From: Alphaproteobacteria bacterium
GTDB taxonomy: Bacteria; Pseudomonadota; Alphaproteobacteria; UBA6615
Assembly: GCA_013003285.1 (NCBI GenBank)
Contig: JABDJY010000122.1
Span: 1-11,435 of the forward strand
Direction: 5' to 3'
Length of the DNA: 11,435 nt
The notes below the pieces were generated by a model. That model was given only the letters and a program-made list of their open reading frames with translations. It made no database searches and had not been told where the DNA came from. The translations under genes and the position numbers were made by a program. Positions 1 to 6,927 of this stretch are shown here, piece by piece. Position 1 is the stretch's first letter; each line of letters opens with the position of its first letter.

Positions 1-1038
1 GGCCCACAAAGCGCCGGCGCGGTGCCGGGACCGGCCTGCTACGGACAGGGTGGGGACAAGCCGACGGTGACCGATGCGGCGCTGACGCTCGGCTATCTCG
101 ATCCGGAATTCTTTCTCGGCGGCGCCATGGCGTTGGACATCGCGGCGGCGCGCCGCGCAGTCGATAGCGACGTGGCTCAACCCATGGGCCTGTCGCTGGA
201 GGACGCGGCGGCGGCCATCATCAGTATCGCCACGGAAAATATGGTGCAGGCGATTGTCGATATCACCGTCAATCAGGGCATCGATCCACGCGAGGCCATG
301 TTGATCGGCGGCGGCGGCGCGGCGGGCCTCAACTCGATTGCGATCGCCCGGCGGCTCGGGTCCCCGCGCGCGATTATTCCTGAAGTGGGTGCCGCCTTGA
401 GCGCTGCTGGCGCCATGATGTCGGATCTGAGTTCTCAGTACCGCCGCACGCTGTTCATGACGTCGGAGGCGTTCGACCGCGACGCGGTAAACCGGCTGCT
501 CGATCAGTTGGAAGAGAGTTGCCAGAGCTTCATCGCAGGTCCTGGCGCCGGCGCCATCGACACCAGCGTCGAGTTTTTCGCCGAAGCGCGCTATCCCGAA
601 CAGGTCTGGGAGATCGAGGTGCCGATCGCCAGCCGTAGATTTAATGATGAGGCTGATGTTTCAGCCTTGGTTGAAGCATTTCACGCGGCGCATCAGGACA
701 TCTTCGCCATCAACGACCCGGGGTCCGGCATCGAGGTGGTGGGCTGGACCGCCGCGGTCAAATGCCGGTTGCGGGAAAGCGAAAGCGGTTCATTGATCGC
801 CGCCGATGCGGCCACGGTAATCGATGGCTCCCGCCAGGCCTATTTTTCGGGCACCGGTTTCGTCGATACGACGGTCCGACGGTTCGAGACCATGGCGGTT
901 GGTGAAAAGCTCGCCGGGCCGGCCATCGTCGAATCCGCCTTCACCACCGTTGTCGTCGATCCCGGCGCGACGGCGGAACGGCGGGCCTCGGGCAGCCTGT
1001 CGATTGACCCGGGCGCGGGCGATCCGGGAGCGGCATGA
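1..1038 (+). CDS. hyuA: HyuA-type hydantoinase/oxoprolinase subunit, C-terminal half (5' end outside window)
   Basis: This is the C-terminal ~345 residues of a HyuA-family (N-methylhydantoinase A / 5-oxoprolinase N-half) protein, which is usually near 690 residues. The reading frame is open from base 1, and residues before the first ATG (position 22) already match the family (GAVPGPACYGQGG), so the gene is cut by the window edge and not truncated. Visible family marks are TVTDA with LGYL, the glycine-rich LIGGGGAAGLNS loop of the ATPase core (near residue 105), the IIPEVGAALSAAGAMMSDL segment, and a C-terminal domain ending GPAIVESAFTTVVVDPG. In relatives this subunit binds ATP and phosphorylates or activates the substrate for HyuB. 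The family's usual GGAGPLHA loop is here GGGAAGLNS, which hints at a divergent subfamily. Its TGA overlaps the next ATG (ATGA), so it is co-translated with the HyuB gene. Family call is firm; substrate unknown. Confidence 0.9.
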   Translation, partial: GPQSAGAVPGPACYGQGGDKPTVTDAALTLGYLDPEFFLGGAMALDIAAARRAVDSDVAQPMGLSLEDAAAAIISIATENMVQAIVDITVNQGIDPREAMLIGGGGAAGLNSIAIARRLGSPRAIIPEVGAALSAAGAMMSDLSSQYRRTLFMTSEAFDRDAVNRLLDQLEESCQSFIAGPGAGAIDTSVEFFAEARYPEQVWEIEVPIASRRFNDEADVSALVEAFHAAHQDIFAINDPGSGIEVVGWTAAVKCRLRESESGSLIAADAATVIDGSRQAYFSGTGFVDTTVRRFETMAVGEKLAGPAIVESAFTTVVVDPGATAERRASGSLSIDPGAGDPGAA

Positions 1039-2807
1039 TGGCGAACGAAACCACTGAGCGCATCGACGGGGTCAAGCTGGCTCTACTGTCGAACCGGCTG
1101 GAGGGCATCTCGCGCAAGATGGGTAATACGTTGATGCGCACCGGGCGTTCCGGCGTGTTGAACATCGCCCGCGATTTCTCTTGCTGTATTCTGACCGGCG
1201 ACCATGAGTTGGTGGCGGTCGCGGAAAGTCTGCCAATCCATGTGCTGTCGGGCCCCGACATCATGGCGGCTTCGATGCAGGAATTTCATCCCGAGCTCAA
1301 GCGCGGCGACGCGTTTCTGCACAACTCGCCCTATCACGGCTGTTCCCACCCGGCCGATCACACCATCCTGGTGCCGGTGATCGATGATGACGGTATCCAC
1401 CGCTACACGGTCGCCGCCAAGGCGCATCAGGCCGATATCGGCAACTCGATCCCGACCACCTATCACGGCACTGCGCGCGATGTGTATGAAGAGGGCGCGT
1501 TGATCTTTCCGGCCACCAAGGTGCAGGAAAATTACGAAACCAATATGGATATCGTGCGTATGTGCCGCATGCGTATCCGGGTGCCCGATCAGTGGTGGGG
1601 CGATTTCCTGGCGATGATCGGGGCGGCGCGGATCGGCGAGCGCGAAATCCTCGAACTCGGCAAGGAGGTTGGCTGGGACACGCTGGCGGCGTTCGATCAG
1701 CAATGGTTCGACTATTCCGAACAGCGCATGGTGTCGGCGATCCGTAGTCTGCCGGCGGGCACCGCGACCCGCCAGTCGACCCATGACGCCATTCCCGGCA
1801 CGCCGGACGAGGGCATCACCATCACCTCGAAGGTCACGGTCGATCCCGAGGCCGCGATGGTCACCGTCGATTTGCTCGATAATCCCGACGCGCTGCCCTG
1901 CGGGCTCAACCTGTCGGAAGCCTGCGCCCGCACCGCCGCCATGGTCGGCGTGTTTAATTCCATCGACCATACGGTGCCCAAGAACGCCGGCGCCTTTCGC
2001 CGCCTTAACATCCTGCTGCGCGAAGGCTCGGTGTGCGGTATTCCTAAGCATCCCACATCCTGTTCGGCGGCGACCACCAATGTGGCCGATAGGGTCTCAA
2101 ACCCCACCCAGGCGGCCATGGCGGAGATCGCCGACGGGTTGGGCCTGGCCGAGTGCGGCGGCATCATGACCCCGGGCCTCGGCGTTATCTCGGGCACCGA
2201 TCCGGCCAATGGCGAGCCCTATGTGAACCAGATCATGCTGGCCTTTACCGGCGGGGCAGGCGGTCCCAACGCCGATTGCTGGCAGACCATCTGCCATGTG
2301 GGCAATGGCGGGCTGTGCTACTACGACAGCGTCGAACTCGACGAGTTGCGCCACCCGATCTATGTGCATGCGCGAAAGTTCGCCGCCGATACGGAAGGGG
2401 CGGGTCGGTTTTGCGGCGCGCGCTCGGCCTACAGTGAATATGGACCGATCCGCGGCAATATGGATGTGGCCTATGTCAGCGACGGCGCCATTAATAATGC
2501 AAAAGGCGTGCGCGGCGGCGCCAATGGTACGCCCGCCGGCCAGTACAAACTTTCGCGTAACGGTGACCGGATCGATTTACCCAATGTGGGGGTAGTGACC
2601 CTTGAGACCGGCGAGCGCATCGTTTCGCAAACCACCGGCGGCGGCGGTTATGGGGCGCCGACCGAGCGCGATCCCGATATGGTCCGCCGCGACGTGGCGG
2701 AAGGTTATGTGAGCGTCACGCGGGCGCGTGACGTCTATGGCGTGGTTCTCAATGCATCGGGCGCCGTCGATATCGCGGCGACGGTAGCTCTCCGATCGCA
2801 GGCCTAA
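1035..2807 (+). CDS. hyuB: HyuB-type hydantoinase/oxoprolinase subunit, paralogue 1
   Basis: This 590-residue protein has the normal length for the HyuB (N-methylhydantoinase B / oxoprolinase C-half) family. HyuB pairs with HyuA in ATP-dependent cyclic amide hydrolysis or, in acetone/acetophenone carboxylases, in carboxylation. Visible marks are SNRLEGISRKMGNTL and RTGRSGVL near the N-terminus, the core HNSPYHGCSHPADH (residues 96-109), AHQADIG (130-136), DNPDALPCGLNLSEA in mid-protein, and the C-terminal GGGGYGAPTERDP hallmark. H105, D108 and H131 fall where acetone carboxylase places its Mn ligands, as I recall that structure. The family's usual NDPY..GTH is changed to NSPY..CSH. The start is the first of two overlapping ATGs (1035, 1038), coupled to the HyuA stop by ATGA. 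By-eye identity with the HyuB gene at 3162 is roughly 70%. Predicted cytoplasmic, with no signal peptide. Confidence 0.92.
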   Translation: MMANETTERIDGVKLALLSNRLEGISRKMGNTLMRTGRSGVLNIARDFSCCILTGDHELVAVAESLPIHVLSGPDIMAASMQEFHPELKRGDAFLHNSPYHGCSHPADHTILVPVIDDDGIHRYTVAAKAHQADIGNSIPTTYHGTARDVYEEGALIFPATKVQENYETNMDIVRMCRMRIRVPDQWWGDFLAMIGAARIGEREILELGKEVGWDTLAAFDQQWFDYSEQRMVSAIRSLPAGTATRQSTHDAIPGTPDEGITITSKVTVDPEAAMVTVDLLDNPDALPCGLNLSEACARTAAMVGVFNSIDHTVPKNAGAFRRLNILLREGSVCGIPKHPTSCSAATTNVADRVSNPTQAAMAEIADGLGLAECGGIMTPGLGVISGTDPANGEPYVNQIMLAFTGGAGGPNADCWQTICHVGNGGLCYYDSVELDELRHPIYVHARKFAADTEGAGRFCGARSAYSEYGPIRGNMDVAYVSDGAINNAKGVRGGANGTPAGQYKLSRNGDRIDLPNVGVVTLETGERIVSQTTGGGGYGAPTERDPDMVRRDVAEGYVSVTRARDVYGVVLNASGAVDIAATVALRSQA

Positions 2808-2812
2808 CCGAG

Positions 2813-3172
2813 ATGGGCGTACCCAAGGTTAGAAAAGTTTACAGACATCTCCGATTCTTAGTGGTCGGCACTCCGGACCTGAAAACGCACACATTATACT
2901 TTGACGATGTAGACAAAATTCAATCCGATTTCAAAGAGCACGCGGAAGCGTATGCGAGATTCAGAAATTACTGCGAGAATTACAACGACGAAGATGGTGC
3001 CAAATACACGATGGGCGACTTCAACTTTGCTAGCGATCTTCAGAGGTCGATCGACAAACGCCTGCAGTACGGCCAGGCATTCTTTAGCGATGTTTTGGAG
3101 GAGCTCATGCGCCGAGAAGGAGTGGACGTAAACTGGGGTAAAAACTGGAGTAAACCGTCCGATGATCGGTGA
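2813..3172 (+). CDS. Orphan small protein, 119 aa, AT-richer insert between the two HyuB genes
   Basis: I do not recognise this family. It encodes a soluble, charged, aromatic-rich protein with no signal peptide, membrane helix or Cys/His metal cluster (a single Cys, in NYCENYN). The N-terminus is basic (VRKVYRHLRFLVV), the middle is rich in Tyr/Phe/Asp, and a probable amphipathic helix (SDVLEELMRREG) precedes a tail with the repeat NWGKNWSK. GC by hand count over 2821-3160 is about 47%, against about 65% at the start of the next gene, and codons such as AGA, TTA, ACA and GTA are used that neighbours avoid, which suggests recent acquisition. It starts 5 bp after the hyuB stop with only a weak ribosome site (possible reinitiation), and its last 11 bases overlap the start of the next HyuB gene. 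The lack of zinc-ligand Cys pairs argues against it being an acetone-carboxylase gamma subunit. Whether it is an accessory subunit or a passenger is open. Confidence 0.65.
   Translation: MGVPKVRKVYRHLRFLVVGTPDLKTHTLYFDDVDKIQSDFKEHAEAYARFRNYCENYNDEDGAKYTMGDFNFASDLQRSIDKRLQYGQAFFSDVLEELMRREGVDVNWGKNWSKPSDDR
3131..3154 (+). repeat. Two tandem 12-bp units spanning the ribosome site of the second HyuB gene
   Basis: AACTGGGGTAAA (3131-3142) is followed directly by AACTGGAGTAAA (3143-3154), with one mismatch. The units encode the NWGKNWSK tail of the small protein in one frame. They also carry GGGG and GGAG, the latter at 3147-3150 and 11 bases before the hyuB2 ATG, so the second copy serves as its likely Shine-Dalgarno site. 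Confidence 0.7.
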
Positions 3173-4928
3173 ACCCAGTGGGGGCGGCGTTCAGCTCGCC
3201 CTGATGAGCAATCGCCTCGAAGGCATCGTGCGCAAGATGGCGAATACGTTGCTGCGCACAGGTCGGTCCGGCGTGCTCGCCATGGCGCGCGATTTTTCCT
3301 GCTGCATCGTCACGGCCGAGGACGAGTTGCTGGCGGCGGCGGAAAGCCTGCCGATCCATGTGTTGTCGGGCCCCGACCTGATGGCCAAGTCCATGAAGGC
3401 GATGCATCCGAACTTTAAGCGCGGCGACGCCTTTCTGCACAATTCGCCCTATCATGGCTGTTCCCATCCCGCCGACCACACGATCCTGGTGCCGGTGATC
3501 GACGATGATGGCATCCATCGTTTCACGGTCGAGGCGAAGGCCCATCAGGCCGATATCGGCAATTCGATCCCGACGACCTATTTCGGTGGTGCGCGCGACG
3601 TGTACGAAGAAGGCGCGCTGATCTTTCCCGCCGTGCAGGTTCAGCGCGACTACGAAAATATCGAGGACATTATTCGCATGTGCCGGTTGCGCATCCGCGT
3701 GCCCGATCAATGGTGGGGCGATTATCTGGCGATGGTCGGTGCGGCGCGTATCGGCGAGCGCGAGATATTGGCGCTCGGCCGAGAGATCGGCTGGGACGCG
3801 CTGGAGAGTTTCGTGCGCGATTGGTTCGATTATGGCGAACGGCGCATGGATCAGGCGATCCGCGCCATCCCGTCGGGCGCGGCGGAGCATGAGAGCACCC
3901 ATGATGCCTTCCCCGGCACGCCGGAAGAGGGCATTACGATCAAGAGTAGGGTCGCAGTCGATACGGAAAACGGCCGGGTCGCCGTCGATCTGCGCGAAAA
4001 TCCCGATTGCCTGCCCTGCGGGTTGAACCTGTCGGAGGCCTGCGCGCGCACCGCGGCCATGGTCGGGGTGTTCAACTCGATCGATCACACGGTGCCGAAA
4101 AACGCCGGAGCCTTCCGCCGCCTCGATATTCATCTGCGCGAAGGCTGTATCGTCGGCATTCCAAAACATCCGACGAGCTGTTCCGTGGCGACCACCAACA
4201 TTGCCGACCGAGTGGCCAACGGCGTGCAGGCGGCGATGGCGCAGTTGGCCGATGGGGTCGGCATGGCCGAGTGCGGCGCCATCAGCCCGCCGGCGACCGG
4301 CGTCGTGTCGGGGATCGATGCGCGCAGCGGCAAGCCCTTCGTCAACCAGATCTTTCTCGGCAAGACCTGCGGTGCGGCGTCGCCGCACGCCGATGCGTGG
4401 CAGACCATTTCCCATGTGGGCAATGGCGGCATGTGTTTCATGGATTCCGTCGAACTCGACGAGTTGCGCCACCCGCTCTATGTGCGCGAGCGCGGTTTCG
4501 TTGCCGATACGGAAGGCGCCGGGCGTTTCTGCGGTTCGCGCACATTCCATGCGGCCTACGGTTCGCGCGGCGGGGCGATGGACGTGATCTACAACAGCGA
4601 CGGCAATATGAACGGCCCCAAGGGCGTGCGCGGCGGCGGCGAAGGCGGTCGGGCGCATCAACACAAACTCGACCGCAACGGCAATCAGGTGGCGGTGCCC
4701 CAAGTCGGCCGCGTCACCCTGGACGAGGGCGAGATGATTGTTTCCTATTCCAGCGGCGGCGGCGGATACGGCCTACCCATCGAGCGCGATCCGGACATCG
4801 TCGCCCGCGACGTGTCGGAAGGTTTTGTCAGCGTCGAGCGCGCCCGCGAGGTCTATGGCGTGGTGATCGACGAGGCTGGCGGCGTGGTCTACCCTGAAAC
4901 CGAGGCGCTTCGTGCCGCCACAGAATAG
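3162..4928 (+). CDS. hyuB: HyuB-type hydantoinase/oxoprolinase subunit, paralogue 2
   Basis: This 588-residue HyuB protein is intact and collinear with the HyuB gene ending at 2807, so the pair arose by duplication. It keeps SNRLEGIVRKMANTLLRTGRSGVL, HNSPYHGCSHPADH (residues 93-106), AHQADIG (127-133), CGLNLSEACARTAAMVGVFNS, and the C-terminal SGGGGYGLPIERDP. The presumed metal ligands H102, D105 and H128 are present, so there is no sign of decay to a pseudogene. Differences from paralogue 1 gather in the middle (for example AFTGGAGGPNADCW versus GKTCGAASPHADAW) and in the C-terminal third, which would fit divergence of substrate specificity or a hetero-oligomer. The ATG at 3162 is chosen because it aligns with the paralogue's N-terminus and has GGAG at 3147-3150. 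No second HyuA lies next to it in the window, so it would have to share the upstream HyuA or act in a mixed complex. Confidence 0.92.
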   Translation: MIGEPSGGGVQLALMSNRLEGIVRKMANTLLRTGRSGVLAMARDFSCCIVTAEDELLAAAESLPIHVLSGPDLMAKSMKAMHPNFKRGDAFLHNSPYHGCSHPADHTILVPVIDDDGIHRFTVEAKAHQADIGNSIPTTYFGGARDVYEEGALIFPAVQVQRDYENIEDIIRMCRLRIRVPDQWWGDYLAMVGAARIGEREILALGREIGWDALESFVRDWFDYGERRMDQAIRAIPSGAAEHESTHDAFPGTPEEGITIKSRVAVDTENGRVAVDLRENPDCLPCGLNLSEACARTAAMVGVFNSIDHTVPKNAGAFRRLDIHLREGCIVGIPKHPTSCSVATTNIADRVANGVQAAMAQLADGVGMAECGAISPPATGVVSGIDARSGKPFVNQIFLGKTCGAASPHADAWQTISHVGNGGMCFMDSVELDELRHPLYVRERGFVADTEGAGRFCGSRTFHAAYGSRGGAMDVIYNSDGNMNGPKGVRGGGEGGRAHQHKLDRNGNQVAVPQVGRVTLDEGEMIVSYSSGGGGYGLPIERDPDIVARDVSEGFVSVERAREVYGVVIDEAGGVVYPETEALRAATE

Positions 4929-4948
4929 CAAGGCGAATAGGGGGTAAC

Positions 4949-6106
4949 ATGACGCGCGACGTACCGATTGGCGGCAGCTGTGATCCCAAATTCGCCGCCG
5001 TTGAAGACGTGTTCCGCCGCAATATGGCCGAAGGCGATGCGCAGTGCGGCGAGGAGGTCGGTGCCTGCGTTTCCATCGTGGTCGCGGGCGAGACGGTGGT
5101 CGATTTGTGGGGCGGCTATCGCGATGCGGCGCGCACCCAAGCATGGCAGCCCGACACCATCACTTGCATGATGTCCGTCACCAAGGCCTGCGCCTCGATC
5201 TGTCTGTTGACCCTGGTCGACCGCGGGCTGGTCGATCTTGAGGAAAAGGTCGCCCATTACTGGCCCGCATTCGGTCAGAACGGCAAGGAGACCATGAGTG
5301 TTCGCACGCTGATCTCCCACCAGTCCGGCGTGATCTATGCCGACGCCGCTCCGGCCGGCTCGCTGTGGCAGGACGGCGTGGTCGAACATGCGCTGGAAGT
5401 GGCCGCGCCGGAATGGGAACCGGGCACCGCTGGCTCCTACCATTCGTTCACCTACGGTCCCCTGGTCAGCGGCTTGATCCGCCATGTGGATGGCCGCTCG
5501 GTCGGGCGCTTTTGGCGCGAGGAGATCGCCGAGCCGTTCGGTCTCGATTTTCATATTGGCCTCAACGATGGAGAAGTGGTGCGCGCCGCCGAGTTCATCG
5601 AGACCCCGGGTACCCCGTCGCGCGACGGCATCAAGGTGAACCCGGACTCGCCTTTGTTTCGGGCCTGGAACCCCCTGCCGAAGGACGAGGACTTTAATTC
5701 CGACGACTGGTTCCGCGGTGAATTCGCTTCCGCCAACGGCCATGGCAACGGGCGCGCCATCGCCACCTTGTATGGCGGTATTGTCAATGGCGGCGAGATC
5801 GCCGGCAAGCGTCTGCTGTCGGAAGCGGTTATTGCCGACGCCATTCGCGAGCATTGGGACGATATGGACCGCATGACCAATCGCCACTTCCGGTTCGGCT
5901 GCGGCTTCATGCTGTCCTGTCCGCCATTTCCGTTCGGCGGGCGGCGCGATAATTTCGGCCATACCGGCATTGGCGGAGCGGTGGGTTTCGGCGATCCGCA
6001 CGCTAATCTGGGCTTTAGCTACTGCGGCAACCGCATGGCGCCAATCGCCGATCTGGGGCCGTTCGTACCGCCGATGATCGATGTCATGTACGAAGCTATT
6101 AATTAA
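4949..6106 (+). CDS. Serine hydrolase, class-C beta-lactamase/EstB-type esterase family
   Basis: This 385-residue protein belongs to the beta-lactamase-fold serine hydrolases (Pfam Beta-lactamase, EstB-like), which cleave esters, amides or lactones and rarely act as true beta-lactamases. The nucleophile motif is S76-V-T-K79 (SxxK) in MMSVTKACASI. The second motif is Y164 in GSYHSFTYG, where the classical YxN reads Y-H-S. The third box is H338-T-G340 in FGHTGIGG, in place of the KTG of true class C enzymes, and GFGDPHANLGFSYCGNRM closes the fold as is usual in this subgroup. No signal peptide is visible, so it should be cytoplasmic, which favours metabolic esterase over antibiotic resistance. 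The start at 4949 has AGGGGG (4939-4944) just upstream and lies 20 bp after the HyuB stop. In this operon it may hydrolyse an ester, lactone or amide intermediate; that role is inferred from position only. Confidence 0.85.
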   Translation: MTRDVPIGGSCDPKFAAVEDVFRRNMAEGDAQCGEEVGACVSIVVAGETVVDLWGGYRDAARTQAWQPDTITCMMSVTKACASICLLTLVDRGLVDLEEKVAHYWPAFGQNGKETMSVRTLISHQSGVIYADAAPAGSLWQDGVVEHALEVAAPEWEPGTAGSYHSFTYGPLVSGLIRHVDGRSVGRFWREEIAEPFGLDFHIGLNDGEVVRAAEFIETPGTPSRDGIKVNPDSPLFRAWNPLPKDEDFNSDDWFRGEFASANGHGNGRAIATLYGGIVNGGEIAGKRLLSEAVIADAIREHWDDMDRMTNRHFRFGCGFMLSCPPFPFGGRRDNFGHTGIGGAVGFGDPHANLGFSYCGNRMAPIADLGPFVPPMIDVMYEAIN

Positions 6107-6126
6107 GTATGTGAAGAGGTTAGGGG

Positions 6127-6894
6127 ATGCAGTTAAAGAATAATATTGCCTTGGTCACCGGCGGCTCTTCGGGTATCGGTGCGGAGATTTGCGCGCTGTT
6201 TGCCGCCGAGGGGGCCACGGTCGCGGTGGTCGCCAGTCGCGATGTGGGCAAGGCGCAGAAAGTGGTCGATTCGATTCTCGCTGCGGGCGGCCAGGCGCAG
6301 GCCTTCGCCTGCAACGTTTCCGATACGGGTCAGATCGATACCCTCGTGGCCGACGTGACATCCGCCCTCGGCCCCATCGATATTCTGGTCAACGGCGCCG
6401 GCGTGTTCTATCCGACTAAGCTGGGCGAGACCCCGGAAGAGAATTATGACGACATCGTTGATACTTGTCTTAAGGGGGCATTTTTCATGTGCAACGCGGT
6501 GGGGCCGCAGATGCGCGACCGGGGCACCGGCAAGATCGTCAATTTCGGCTCCGCCGCCGGCGTGCAAGGCCGCAGCGCCTATATCGTCTATGGCGCAGCC
6601 AAGGCGGCAGTCATGCAGATGACCAAATCGCTGGCCTGCGCCTTGGCGCCCCATGGCATCAACGTCAATTGTATCGCGCCGGGTAACACCGCCACGCCGA
6701 TGAACGAGAATGTGCGCACCGAAGACGCGTACGCGGCAACCCGCGAGATTATTGCCGAGCGCGCCTTGAGCGGCCGGCCGTTCTCCGACCCCAAGGAGAT
6801 CGCCGCCATGGCGCTGTTCCTGGTGTCGGATGCGGGCAAACCCATGCACGGCGAGACGGTGATAATGGATGAAGGCGCCGGTCTCGGTTTCTAA
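6127..6894 (+). CDS. Short-chain dehydrogenase/reductase (classical SDR), first of a tandem pair
   Basis: This 255-residue protein is a classical SDR, an NAD(P)-dependent oxidoreductase acting on alcohol/ketone groups. The cofactor loop is T11-G-G-S-S-G-I-G18, N89 starts NGAG, the catalytic Ser is S142 (FGSAAG), and Y155-G-A-A-K159 is the YxxxK motif; PGNTATPMN follows in the usual PG loop. No acidic residue ends strand 2 (VVASRD), which leans towards NADP(H). The tetrad Asn that normally precedes LKG is Cys here (DTCLKGAF, residue 114), an oddity discussed in the findings. The ATG at 6127 has GAAGAGG at 6113-6119, and the gene starts 20 bp after the serine hydrolase, so it belongs to the same operon. 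Substrate unknown. Its C-terminus (VIMDEGAGLGF) and general layout resemble the SDR next door. Confidence 0.9.
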   Translation: MQLKNNIALVTGGSSGIGAEICALFAAEGATVAVVASRDVGKAQKVVDSILAAGGQAQAFACNVSDTGQIDTLVADVTSALGPIDILVNGAGVFYPTKLGETPEENYDDIVDTCLKGAFFMCNAVGPQMRDRGTGKIVNFGSAAGVQGRSAYIVYGAAKAAVMQMTKSLACALAPHGINVNCIAPGNTATPMNENVRTEDAYAATREIIAERALSGRPFSDPKEIAAMALFLVSDAGKPMHGETVIMDEGAGLGF

Positions 6895-6927
6895 TTTATT
6901 CAATCGAACATAGGGAAGGTTACGCAA

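Noticed and set aside
2813..3172. Small gene as an acetone/acetophenone carboxylase gamma subunit
   Set aside because: Position is suggestive, but it is shorter than that subunit and has only one Cys, whereas the gamma subunits have zinc-binding Cys clusters.
3105..4703. 532-codon antisense ORF across the second HyuB gene (and a 322-codon one at 1083-2051)
   Set aside because: Its His/Arg/Ala-rich translation has no domain sense, and similar antisense frames occur in both paralogues because the sense codons are shared. It is a high-GC shadow.
4949..6106. Antibiotic-resistance beta-lactamase
   Set aside because: It has SxxK but no signal peptide, HTG instead of KTG, and YHS instead of YxN, which fits the EstB-like esterase group.
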